8,353 bases of DNA from positions 27,580 to 35,932 of the forward strand of contig PAEP01000016.1 in assembly GCA_002700765.1 (NCBI GenBank). Reading direction: 5' to 3'. How positions within the stretch are numbered: the stretch's first letter is position 1; every line of letters begins with the position of its first letter. The DNA is from Synechococcus sp. MED850 (lineage in GTDB: Bacteria; Cyanobacteriota; Cyanobacteriia; PCC-6307; Cyanobiaceae). Shown here piece after piece: positions 1 through 6,527 of the stretch. The translations under genes were made by a program, and so were the position numbers. The notes under the pieces are model-generated. The model was not told where the DNA came from and made no database searches. It was given only the letters and a program-made list of their open reading frames with translations.

Positions 1-425
1 TCGACAAGATCCCTGAAACGATCAAGGTTGGCCTGAAGCTCCCGCGTGACGATCCCTCCCAGGATGCTGGGCTCCATCAGCGGTGCCAAGACCCCCGGCA
101 ATTCGTAGGTGACGCTCAGCTTCACCATGGTTCGTTCCGGTCCATCGGGGTAGAAGCGCACAGCTCCTTTTGTCGCCAGACCACCAACGGACTCCCAGTG
201 CAGTTGCTGCGCTTCGACCCGCTGGGTGATCCGAGCCTTCCAATGGAAGCGAAAGCCCTGGGCCGCCAGCGTCCAGTCGGTGAGATCTGGATCATCAAGG
301 GTTTTCACCGATTCAATCCATCGCATCCATCGGGGCATGGCCTCGAGATCGCTCCAAACCTCCCAGACCCGATCTGCAGAAGCCTTCACCTCGGTGGTCA
401 CGCTGTGGTCGAGCCAACGTCCCAT
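1..425 (-). CDS. SRPBCC-fold (START/polyketide cyclase-like) protein, 3' end outside window
   Basis: The minus-strand frame is open from an ATG at 425-423 to the left edge, giving 141 residues; probably only a short C-terminal piece is missing. It begins [21 protein letters not shown] and continues with the pattern typical of the SRPBCC/COQ10-like fold: a first strand, a helix with VWEVWSDLEAMPRWM (20-34), a run of antiparallel strands (about 50-110, including FRFHWKARITQRVE) and a long C-terminal helix (about 120-141). The fold forms a hydrophobic pocket for lipids or polyketide-like ligands; no catalytic residues can be assigned. The start is fixed by the upstream crtQ gene: the crtQ stop and this ATG share one base (TGATG, 427-423), so translation is probably coupled. 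A role in carotenoid or quinone handling is an inference from this linkage only. No signal peptide or membrane segment is visible. Family call is good; ligand and function are unknown. Confidence 0.85.
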   Translation of the reverse strand, partial: MGRWLDHSVTTEVKASADRVWEVWSDLEAMPRWMRWIESVKTLDDPDLTDWTLAAQGFRFHWKARITQRVEAQQLHWESVGGLATKGAVRFYPDGPERTMVKLSVTYELPGVLAPLMEPSILGGIVTRELQANLDRFRDLV

Positions 426-1891
426 CAGGCCACCGCCGCGTTGGAGGCCAACCGCACCGGCTGATCGAGAATCGCCGCGGCCGCAAGATGACCGCTCATC
501 GTCGCTCCTTCCATCGAATCGATGTAGTCCTGTCGGGTGTAACTCCCAGCCAAGAAGAAATTCGGAATCGGTGTGCGCTGTTCAGGCCGATAGGGCTCCA
601 TTCCCGGCGCCTCCCGATAGAGCGACTGAGCCAGCTTCACCACGTTGCTCCAGATCAGCGTGAGGTTCCGTGCCGAGGGGAACAGCTCTCTCACCTGGCG
701 GTCGGTGTGCTCCACGATCGCTTCAACCGTTTTGGGAATCCACGGATCACCCGGGGTGAGCACACACTGCAGAAGGGACCCCTCCCCCTCCCTGCGGTAA
801 TCCTCAGGGCTGGCCAGGGCAAGGTCGGCGAAACAGCTGAAATCAGCGTCGGCGGTGTACAGCAGATTGTTCAAACCGGCTGGTGACGACACATCACGTC
901 GCTGCGCCTCATGGGCCTCTCCCAGCTCCGTCACCCAGCCGTCGTAGCGCAACTGCACCGTGGCGACCGGCACAGCTTCAAGTTGATGAATCGCCTCGAA
1001 CTGGGGGAAACGCCGCCACGACTCGGGCATCAATTTCTGGATGCCCGGCACATCACAGGCCGCCAGATAACAGTCGGCCTCCACCTCACGGTCCCCATCG
1101 GGCGTGCCCAGTTGAAGTCCGGTCACTTCGGGGATCTCCGCATCACTGCAGCGCACCTGTTTCACGCGATGGCGCAGATGCAGCCGTCCGCCGCGTTGTT
1201 CGATGTACTCAAGGATCGGGCCGGTGAGCCACCGGTGCGGTGACCCCTTCAACAGGTTGAGCTTGGAGGCCTCTGTTTTTGCGGCGAACATCATGAAGAT
1301 GGTCAGCATGCAACGGGCAGAAATCGCTTCACAGTCGATGAAGCCCAAGGCATAAGCAATCGGATTCCACATCCGGCGGATGCTTTCAGGACTGCCTCCA
1401 TGGCCCACGAACCAGTCCTGAAAGCTGACGGAATCCAAGGCGCGAATCGTTCGCATGGCGCCCTCGTAATCCACCAAACCGCGCACGATCGGACTGGTGC
1501 CAAGCGCCAGTGCATTGCGCAGTTTGTCGATCCAACTCAGCTGCGGGGTGGTGAAAAACGCCTTCAGTCCGTTGAAGGGTGCACCGATCGGAAAGCGGAA
1601 ATCCAACTCCCGCAAATCACCACCCTTGTTCACGAACAGATGGGTGTGCTGCTTGGGGAGCAGGTTGTCGATCGCTCCCACCTTCCGCATCAAGGCAAAC
1701 AGGTTGGCGTAATTGAAAAAGAACACATGCAGGCCCATTTCAATATGGTTCCCGCCGTCATCCACCCAACTGCCGACTTTGCCGCCCATGAACGGGCGGG
1801 CTTCATAGAGGTCAACCGAATGCCCCGACTCCACCAAATCCACCGCAGCGGAGAGGCCGGCCAGACCGGAACCGACAATCGCGACCCGCAC
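425..1891 (-). CDS. crtQ: zeta-carotene desaturase (CrtQ/ZDS type)
   Basis: This 488-residue FAD enzyme converts zeta-carotene through neurosporene to lycopene in the plant-type carotenoid pathway, acting at the thylakoid or plasma membrane with a quinone as electron acceptor (family knowledge). The N-terminus carries the dinucleotide-binding motif [10 protein letters not shown] (7-16) with acidic E30 ending the second strand, followed by GGKVGSW and [10 protein letters not shown], which are typical of Crt[44 protein letters not shown] and CDVPGIQKL are further CrtQ-like blocks. The C-terminal FAD motif is [19 protein letters not shown] (445-463). It is distinguished from the related phytoene desaturase CrtP by these blocks. 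The start is GTG at 1891-1889: an in-frame TAG lies upstream and no ATG lies between. No clear Shine-Dalgarno is seen. It diverges from the Fe-S carrier gene across 70 bp and is translationally coupled to the downstream SRPBCC gene. Length is normal and the gene looks intact. Confidence 0.95.
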   Translation of the reverse strand: MRVAIVGSGLAGLSAAVDLVESGHSVDLYEARPFMGGKVGSWVDDGGNHIEMGLHVFFFNYANLFALMRKVGAIDNLLPKQHTHLFVNKGGDLRELDFRFPIGAPFNGLKAFFTTPQLSWIDKLRNALALGTSPIVRGLVDYEGAMRTIRALDSVSFQDWFVGHGGSPESIRRMWNPIAYALGFIDCEAISARCMLTIFMMFAAKTEASKLNLLKGSPHRWLTGPILEYIEQRGGRLHLRHRVKQVRCSDAEIPEVTGLQLGTPDGDREVEADCYLAACDVPGIQKLMPESWRRFPQFEAIHQLEAVPVATVQLRYDGWVTELGEAHEAQRRDVSSPAGLNNLLYTADADFSCFADLALASPEDYRREGEGSLLQCVLTPGDPWIPKTVEAIVEHTDRQVRELFPSARNLTLIWSNVVKLAQSLYREAPGMEPYRPEQRTPIPNFFLAGSYTRQDYIDSMEGATMSGHLAAAAILDQPVRLASNAAVA

Positions 1892-1912
1892 CTGCGCTGT
1901 GCAACTAGGGAG

Positions 1913-1938
1913 ACTCTATGAATCAGGCTCCATAGAGT
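1913..1938. promoter_or_regulatory. inverted repeat at the midpoint of the crtQ / Fe-S carrier divergent region
   Basis: The arms ACTCTATG (1913-1920) and CATAGAGT (1931-1938) are perfect 8-bp reverse complements separated by a 10-bp spacer, with centres 18 bp apart. The repeat is 21 bp from the crtQ GTG and 23 bp from the ATG at 1962, so it sits almost exactly in the middle of the 70-bp gap. This fits a dimeric regulator site serving both genes, or a hairpin in a 5' leader. It does not contain the CAAC-N6-GTTG pattern of the cyanobacterial SufR site. Which protein binds it, if any, is unknown. Confidence 0.5.
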
Positions 1939-1942
1939 GAGG

Positions 1943-1952
1943 GCAGATCTGC
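1943..1952. promoter_or_regulatory. 10-bp perfect palindrome GCAGATCTGC
   Basis: GCAGATCTGC is identical to its own reverse complement. It begins 5 bp after the larger inverted repeat at 1913-1938 and ends 9 bp before the ATG at 1962. It may be a second half of a control region or a chance restriction-type palindrome. The position between divergent starts is the only support. Confidence 0.25.
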
Positions 1953-1961
1953 GGGGCCTCG

Positions 1962-2354
1962 ATGACAACCAGCACAGCGAACGCCACGGCGCACACCGCA
2001 AAGGACGGCAAAGGCATCCTGATCACGGACACGGCGATGCAGCAGTTGGCCAGGCTCTGCAATGAGCAGGGTCAGAATCAGGTTCTACGGGTTGGGGTTC
2101 GCTCCGGTGGATGCAGTGGCATGAGCTACACGATGGATTTCGTGCCTGCCTCTGACACCTTGGAGGATGACGAAACCTATGAATACGAGGCGCCAGATGG
2201 CAGCCACTTCAACGTGATCTGCGATCCGAAAAGCCTGCTTTACATCTACGGAATGCAATTGGATTTCAGCACTGCACTGATCGGAGGTGGTTTCAACTTC
2301 ACCAATCCCAATGCCACCCAGACCTGCGGTTGCGGCAGCTCCTTCGCGGTGTGA
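1962..2354 (+). CDS. sufA: A-type Fe-S cluster carrier (SufA/IscA/HesB family)
   Basis: This 130-residue protein belongs to the A-type carrier family, which receives Fe-S clusters from the SUF scaffold and passes them to apo-proteins in the cytoplasm; photosystem I and ferredoxins make this demand high in cyanobacteria (family knowledge). The three conserved cysteines are present: C51 in GGCSGMSYTMDF and C122/C124 in TCGCGSSF near the C-terminus. The block CDPKSLLYIYGMQLDFSTALIGGGFNFTNPN is split here as CDPKSLLYIYG (87-97) and LIGGGFNFTNPN (106-117); it resembles chloroplast SufA, which is why sufA is preferred over iscA, though the choice is not certain. Extra cysteines are C33 and C87. The first 17 residues are a Thr/Ala-rich extension before the core. 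It starts at ATG 1962, diverges from crtQ and heads a run of four plus-strand genes, with 57 bp before the next. No Shine-Dalgarno is evident. Confidence 0.93.
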   Translation: MTTSTANATAHTAKDGKGILITDTAMQQLARLCNEQGQNQVLRVGVRSGGCSGMSYTMDFVPASDTLEDDETYEYEAPDGSHFNVICDPKSLLYIYGMQLDFSTALIGGGFNFTNPNATQTCGCGSSFAV

Positions 2355-2411
2355 GTCCGTGGGTCTGAGCGACGTGGGAGTCTGAACAGCAGATCCGTCC
2401 TCTCCCTCGCG

Positions 2412-2831
2412 ATGGACTCCAGCCAGGAGAGCCTGTTCGACCAGGCCATGGCCCGGTATCAGGCCGGTGCCAGCGCGGAAGACATCCTTCCCGCTTTTCA
2501 GCAGATCACGGAAGCGGCACCACGGCAATCGGCGGGCTGGACCTGTCTGGCCTGGTTGCAGCTGCTCTGTGACCAGCCCGATGAAGCCCTGCGCTCCGCC
2601 CGCTATGCCGTGAAGCTGAATCCGCAGGATCCCCAAGCACGGATCAACCTCAGCCTGGCGCTGCTCGACACCGAATCCAAGGGTGTGCGTGACCACATCC
2701 AGGTTGTGCAGCAGGTGATCTCGATGGCGCCGCAGATCACAGACGACCTGAAAGCCGCTTTGGATGACGGGATGCAGCGCCGACCGGGATGGACATCGCT
2801 TGAGAAGGTGAGGGCCTGGCTGAAGCTTTGA
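2412..2831 (+). CDS. small TPR-repeat protein
   Basis: A 139-residue soluble, all-helical protein with no signal peptide or membrane segment. Residues 41-73 form a good tetratricopeptide repeat: AGWTCLAWLQLLCDQPDEAL with the expected W/L, A and G/A-type positions, then ARYAVKLNPQD. Weaker helix-pair repeats flank it, at about 8-36 (FDQAMARYQAGASAEDIL) and 74-107 (ARINLSLALLD, then VQQVISMAP). TPRs mediate protein-protein contacts; the partner is unknown. The start ATG at 2412 follows the Fe-S carrier stop by 57 bp, and its stop is 41 bp before the glycosyltransferase gene, so it is probably part of the same transcript. Its role cannot be deduced from sequence; it could be an assembly or scaffold factor for either neighbour. 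Confidence 0.85.
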   Translation: MDSSQESLFDQAMARYQAGASAEDILPAFQQITEAAPRQSAGWTCLAWLQLLCDQPDEALRSARYAVKLNPQDPQARINLSLALLDTESKGVRDHIQVVQQVISMAPQITDDLKAALDDGMQRRPGWTSLEKVRAWLKL

Positions 2832-2872
2832 ACAGGCTGATGGCCATGGGATGTTCCACCCGGACGGGGTGA

Positions 2873-4054
2873 ATGGCGAGAATTCTTCTCCTCAGCAACG
2901 GGCACGGCGAGGATCTCTCGGGAGCGCTTCTGGCTCAATCCCTACGCGAGCTGGGGCATCAGACCCAGGCGTTGCCTCTGGTGGGCAAGGGCAACGCCTA
3001 TCGAAACGCCGAGATCCCTCTGCTGGGGCAAACCAGAGAATTCAGCACGGGCGGGCTTGGTTACACCAGCCTGCAGGGTCGACTCACGGAACTGATTCAG
3101 GGGCAGGTTCTGTACCTGCTGCAGCAGCTGATGCGTCTGCTGAGGCATGCGAACCGTTTCGATCTGATCGTCGTCGTCGGCGATGTGATCCCGGTCATCG
3201 CCGCCTGGCTGTGCCGACGCCCCGTGGCCACCTACCTCGTGGCTTACTCCAGCCACTACGAAGGGCGCCTGCGACTGCCGTGGCCCTGCGGCGAACTGCT
3301 GGCGACACGACGCTTCAGAGCGGTGTTCAGCCGTGATCAACGCACCGCGACGGATCTCAGTGAACAACTGCGCAGGCCGGTGACTTTTCTGGGCAATCCC
3401 TTCATGGATCCGGTGCTCTCACCCACCCAGCCGTTGCCCGACGCGACACACCGAATCGGGCTGCTGCCTGGGAGCCGCAGACCTGAACTCGAGGACAACC
3501 TGCGGCTGCTGCTGGCGATGGTGAACAACCTTCCCAGCGATGCGCGCATCACGCTTGACCTGGCCCTGGTCACCAGCCTTGCCGATGTCGATCTGAACCC
3601 ACTGGCCACCCAACTGGGCTGGCAACTGTCCAACGCTCAACTCCACCATCCCAGCGGCACGGTCGTGCATGTCCGTCGCAACGCGTTTCAGGCCGTGCTG
3701 CAACACAGCGATCTGCTGGTTTGCATGGCCGGTACAGCCGCAGAACAGGCGGTGGGTTTGGCACGGCCTGTTCTGCAACTGCCAGGCCGGGGACCCCAGT
3801 TCACCGCAGCATTTGCGGAGGCGCAGCGGCGTTTGCTGGGACCAACGGTGTTCTGCGCTCCGGGTGAAACCGGCAGCACCAGAAATCTGGAAGAATCCGC
3901 CCGCCTTGCTCTCGAGCTGCTGAACCGCAGCCAAACAGACCCCGAGCTGCAACAACAGTGCCGTCTGGAGGCGGAACGACGCCTCGGTAGCAGAGGTGGT
4001 GGCCGGAGAATGGCAGAAGCGATCAGCGCCTTAGCGCATCAGCAGAACCGATGA
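2873..4054 (+). CDS. lipid-A-disaccharide synthase-related GT-B glycosyltransferase
   Basis: This 393-residue protein looks like a member of the LpxB-related family (the TIGR03492 type), with a two-domain GT-B layout. The N-terminal domain starts ILLLSNGHGEDLSGALLAQSL (4-24, shown in part as SNGHGEDLSG), a glycine-rich loop like that of LpxB/MurG. FDLIVVVGDVIPVIAAWL (96-113) forms a core strand and helix. The C-terminal domain has FLGNPFMDPV (172-181), IGLLPGSRRPELEDNL (195-210), the LpxB-like PGSR-x-E signature, and the nucleotide-sugar region LVCMAGTAAEQAVGLARPVL (282-301) followed by LPGRGPQF. It is not assumed to be LpxB itself: cyanobacteria with lipid A usually also encode a canonical lpxB, and donor and acceptor here are unknown. 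The start ATG 2873 is preceded by GGGGTGA, a plausible ribosome site. Its stop overlaps the next gene by ATGA, implying coupled translation. It probably acts at the cytoplasmic face of a membrane on an envelope or thylakoid glycolipid. Confidence 0.85.
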   Translation: MARILLLSNGHGEDLSGALLAQSLRELGHQTQALPLVGKGNAYRNAEIPLLGQTREFSTGGLGYTSLQGRLTELIQGQVLYLLQQLMRLLRHANRFDLIVVVGDVIPVIAAWLCRRPVATYLVAYSSHYEGRLRLPWPCGELLATRRFRAVFSRDQRTATDLSEQLRRPVTFLGNPFMDPVLSPTQPLPDATHRIGLLPGSRRPELEDNLRLLLAMVNNLPSDARITLDLALVTSLADVDLNPLATQLGWQLSNAQLHHPSGTVVHVRRNAFQAVLQHSDLLVCMAGTAAEQAVGLARPVLQLPGRGPQFTAAFAEAQRRLLGPTVFCAPGETGSTRNLEESARLALELLNRSQTDPELQQQCRLEAERRLGSRGGGRRMAEAISALAHQQNR

Positions 4055-4323
4055 CAGCGACCGTGGAACCGATCTGGAAGCGCTGGCTTGATCGGCTGCT
4101 GATGCTCAATGTTCTGGTGGTGTTTCTCGGGGCCGGATTTTTCGGGATTGCCGTGCTGGCACAGACCCAGGGGCGGAATCAGCCGATGGATCTATTCCAG
4201 CAGTTGTGGCAACCCCTGTTCACCCCGGCGATCAGCTTGCTGATCATGGCGGCCCTGATCAACGGCATCCTCAGCTGGTGGCAGCGGCGAGTGCAGAAGA
4301 CAGGTCGGGATAGCGGAAGCTGA
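4051..4323 (+). CDS. small two-helix membrane protein
   Basis: A 90-residue protein of no recognised family. Its ATG overlaps the stop of the glycosyltransferase gene (ATGA, 4051-4054), strong support for a real, translationally coupled gene. Two hydrophobic segments are visible: about 17-37 (LLMLNVLVVFLGAGFFGIAV) and about 57-77 (FTPAISLLIMAALINGILSW). A polar loop of about 20 residues (QTQGRNQPMDLFQQLW) joins them. The N-terminus WKRWLDR and the tail WWQRRVQKTGR are basic, so both ends are predicted to lie in the cytoplasm. The last 53 bp overlap the end of the convergent epimerase gene. It may anchor or assist the glycosyltransferase upstream; this is inference from coupling. Confidence 0.8.
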   Translation: MTATVEPIWKRWLDRLLMLNVLVVFLGAGFFGIAVLAQTQGRNQPMDLFQQLWQPLFTPAISLLIMAALINGILSWWQRRVQKTGRDSGS

Positions 4324-5200
4324 AGCCGAGATCGTCAAGACGTTCGGAGGCCACCTGCTGACCTTCGAGAACCACTTGAGCGCCATCGCCGAGCATCATC
4401 TGAAGAACGGGGGCCGGCACCGGTAACAGGCTGGGGCGACCCAGCGTGCTGCCCAGCTGACTGGAAAATTCAGCCATTGACACGGGCTGAGGGGCGACGC
4501 CGTTCACCACACCCTTCACGCTCTGATGGGTCAGAGCATGAAGGATCAAAGCGCAGAGATCACTGCGATGAATCCAGCTCATCCATTGCTGACCATTGCC
4601 GATGGGCCCCCCGAAGCCGGTGCGGAACACCGGCAGCATCTTGCCAAGAGCGCCACCATCACCCGCCAGGACGATCCCGATCCGCACCGTCACCTGGCGG
4701 GTGGCCACGGGAACAGCCGCAGCAGCGGCCTCCCAGCGCTGGCAGAGCGACGCCAGAAAATCAGTCCCTGCAGCACTGCTTTCAACGAATCGCTTTGTGC
4801 TGCTGCTGCCGTAGAAACCGATCGCTGAGGCATTCACCAGAACAGCAGGTGGGGTGTCGAGAGCATTGATCGCATCCACCAGCAACCGGGTTGTGTCGAG
4901 GCGGCTGCTCTCCAGCAGCTGCCGATGGCTGGCGGTCCAGCGCTTTTCAGCGATCGGCTCGCCCGCCAGATTCACCACTCCATCCGCCTCAGCCAAGGCA
5001 TCCGCCAGCTCTGGAACCTGCCACGACTGGGAGCGAGCGGGGTCGAGCTGCAACCACTGCACCCGTCCATCGGCCCGTTCCTCTGGGTACTGACGTGGCA
5101 GGCGCCGGCTCACCAAGGTGAGCTGATGGCCGCCTTGAAGGAGCAGAGGCACCAGCTCACGGCCAACGAAACCGGTGCAACCGAGCAGCAGCAGGCGCAT
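4271..5200 (-). CDS. TIGR01777-type NAD(P)-fold epimerase (SulA/YfcH/GC1-like)
   Basis: This 309-residue protein is an atypical extended short-chain dehydrogenase. The Rossmann motif is GCTGFVGREL (7-16), with SRR at 31-33 ending the second strand. NLAGEPIAEKRW (77-88) and NASAIGFYG (123-131) are hallmarks of this family; the family's substitution of the usual YxxxK catalytic pair is visible. QQWMSWIHRSDL (204-215) and GVVNGVAPQPVSMAEF (230-245) follow, and the last 60 residues match the small C-terminal domain (DUF1731 type) with LGRPSLLPVPAPVLQMMLGD. Plant and cyanobacterial members have been linked to plastid and cell division (GC1/SulA homologues), but substrate and reaction are unknown and the SulA name does not imply relation to E. 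coli SulA. It starts at ATG 5200, 27 bp after the antiporter stop, so the two are probably co-transcribed. Its 3' end overlaps the small membrane protein gene by 53 bp. Length is normal. Confidence 0.9.
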   Translation of the reverse strand: MRLLLLGCTGFVGRELVPLLLQGGHQLTLVSRRLPRQYPEERADGRVQWLQLDPARSQSWQVPELADALAEADGVVNLAGEPIAEKRWTASHRQLLESSRLDTTRLLVDAINALDTPPAVLVNASAIGFYGSSSTKRFVESSAAGTDFLASLCQRWEAAAAAVPVATRQVTVRIGIVLAGDGGALGKMLPVFRTGFGGPIGNGQQWMSWIHRSDLCALILHALTHQSVKGVVNGVAPQPVSMAEFSSQLGSTLGRPSLLPVPAPVLQMMLGDGAQVVLEGQQVASERLDDLGFSFRYPDLSSALAAATS

Positions 5201-5227
5201 TCAAGGGCGAATCTCTCGGCCGGGAGG

Positions 5228-6469
5228 CTAGGAGGACTGCGAAGGCTCCGGGTTCTCCGATTCCGACACCACGCCAAGTCGATGGGCGATCGGCACCAGA
5301 GCAAAGCCCTGAATCACCAGTCCGAGCAGCACCACGGCCAGGGCCAGAGGGGGCATCAGCTTGCCCCAGCTGGCAGGGGAGTTCCAGGCCTGAATCGCCA
5401 TCGCAATCGGCACAGCACCCCGCAGACCCGTCCAGCAGATGAAGCTTTTTTCTCCATTGGTGAACTCGCTTCGCAGCAGAAGCAGCTGCACCATCAGCCA
5501 GCGCACCACCTGCATTGCCACGAACAGCAGGAGTGCCCAGAGACCGGCACGCACCACATGCTGTGGTGTCACAACTAGTCCGAGGCAGAGGAACAACATC
5601 AGTTCAGCCATTTTGGCGAAACTGGAATGGGCCTCTTCAAGCACCCCCTGATCTGTGGCATTGCCATTGCCCATCACCAGCCCAGCCACGTACGCCGCCA
5701 GCAGAGGACTCCCCCCCATCACCGTCGTCCCCCCTGACAACACCAGCAGCAGGGCCAGGCTCACCACCGGCAGCATCGAACCCCGAGACAGGGACGTGCT
5801 GCCCATCAGCAACTGGGAGATCACGCTGCCGCCAATGAAGCCCAGCAGGCCTCCGAGCATGAACTGCCGCACCACATCGGTGACCAGATCAGCCGTGGCA
5901 ACACCCTCACCACCCGCGAGTGCAAGGGCCAGACCAGCCAACACAACAGCCATCGGATCATTGATGGTGGATTCCATCTCGATCAGATCGAGCACCTTCT
6001 GCGGCATGCGACCCGCCAGGGGCCGAAGCAGCGAGAGCGCCGCCGAAGCATCGGTGCTGCTGAACATGGCACCAATGAACAGCACCTGGGCCAGCAGTTC
6101 CGGACGCCATTCGCCCTCGATCACGAAGATCCCGACACCGAACAGCGTGAGCAAGGCCGCTGTGATCAGAACACCCACCGTGGCCAAGCGGGCTGACGGA
6201 TTGACCACCGCCTTCATCCGACTCCAGTTCGTGGTGAGCCCTCCGAAGAACAGCACGAGCACCAACGCCGACTGGGTGATGTTGTTGGCACGAGTCAGGG
6301 ACAGCAGCGGCTCCCCGGCCGCCCGCATGTCGTTGTCCACCAGCAAACCGAGCGCCAGGACCAACAGGATCCCTGGGAGCTTGACGCGATCAGCCAGATC
6401 ATCCAGAAGGATTGCTGCCAGCAGCAATCCCCCGAACGCGATCAAATAGAGAGCGACGGGCTCTTGCAC
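5228..6469 (-). CDS. CPA1-family cation/proton antiporter (NhaP/CvrA-like)
   Basis: A 413-residue integral membrane protein with about 12 hydrophobic segments, exchanging Na+ or K+ for H+ across the plasma or thylakoid membrane (family knowledge). Counting from the chosen start, the transport core is visible: GAMFSSTDASAAL (133-145) and EMESTINDPMAVV (164-176), the latter with the N170-D171 pair expected at the ion site of CPA1 exchangers. A late conserved block is WTGLRGAVPIAMA (346-358) with Arg350. It lacks the C-terminal TrkA/RCK-type domain found in longer CvrA/NhaP2 proteins, ending in a short acidic/Ser-rich tail (SESENPEPSQSS). The start is GTG at 6469-6467, reading MQEPVALYLIAFGG: an earlier in-frame start at 6577 would add 36 residues lacking family character and would run antisense into ndhO. 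Whether it moves Na+ or K+ cannot be told from sequence. It leads a likely two-gene unit with the epimerase. Confidence 0.9.
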   Translation of the reverse strand: MQEPVALYLIAFGGLLLAAILLDDLADRVKLPGILLVLALGLLVDNDMRAAGEPLLSLTRANNITQSALVLVLFFGGLTTNWSRMKAVVNPSARLATVGVLITAALLTLFGVGIFVIEGEWRPELLAQVLFIGAMFSSTDASAALSLLRPLAGRMPQKVLDLIEMESTINDPMAVVLAGLALALAGGEGVATADLVTDVVRQFMLGGLLGFIGGSVISQLLMGSTSLSRGSMLPVVSLALLLVLSGGTTVMGGSPLLAAYVAGLVMGNGNATDQGVLEEAHSSFAKMAELMLFLCLGLVVTPQHVVRAGLWALLLFVAMQVVRWLMVQLLLLRSEFTNGEKSFICWTGLRGAVPIAMAIQAWNSPASWGKLMPPLALAVVLLGLVIQGFALVPIAHRLGVVSESENPEPSQSS

Positions 6470-6475
6470 GATGGG

Positions 6476-6490
6476 CCTGGGCAATCCAGG
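6476..6490. promoter_or_regulatory. inverted repeat in antiporter / ndhO divergent region
   Basis: CCTGG (6476-6480) and CCAGG (6486-6490) are reverse complements around a 5-bp spacer (gcaat). The repeat lies between the antiporter GTG at 6469 and the ndhO ATG at 6528. Only one base separates it from a second inverted repeat. Short GC-rich arms like these also arise by chance, so a regulatory role is tentative. Confidence 0.25.
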
Positions 6491-6491
6491 A

Positions 6492-6507
6492 GCAGGTTCT
6501 AGCCTGC
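6492..6507. promoter_or_regulatory. second inverted repeat in antiporter / ndhO divergent region
   Basis: GCAGG (6492-6496) and CCTGC (6503-6507) are reverse complements around a 6-bp spacer (ttctag). The centre of this repeat is close to the midpoint of the 58-bp gap between the two divergent starts. It could be an operator for both genes or a chance hairpin. No convincing -10/-35 pair could be placed for either direction. Confidence 0.25.
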
Positions 6508-6527
6508 AGACCCGCCCCAAACTCACG

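Noticed and set aside
226..663. 145-codon plus-strand frame antisense to the crtQ 3' end and SRPBCC gene
   Set aside because: Arg/Pro/Ser-rich, low-complexity translation without family features; a high-GC shadow of the two minus-strand genes.
1400..1921. 173-codon plus-strand frame antisense to the crtQ 5' half
   Set aside because: It lies wholly over well-conserved CrtQ codons and has no recognisable motif.
1892..1961. SufR-type operator in front of the Fe-S carrier gene
   Set aside because: No CAAC-N6-GTTG pattern is present; the dyads seen are of a different sequence.
2085..2696. 203-codon minus-strand frame across the Fe-S carrier and TPR genes
   Set aside because: Spans two real plus-strand genes and their gap; no motif and His/Gln/Gly-rich shadow composition.
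4925..5578. 217-codon plus-strand frame over the epimerase/antiporter junction
   Set aside because: Rich in Gln, His and Arg, as expected when Leu-rich membrane codons are read in reverse.
5655..6449. 264-codon plus-strand frame antisense to the antiporter
   Set aside because: Ser/Thr/Pro/Arg-rich reverse reading of transmembrane codons; the antiporter motifs on the minus strand are unambiguous.
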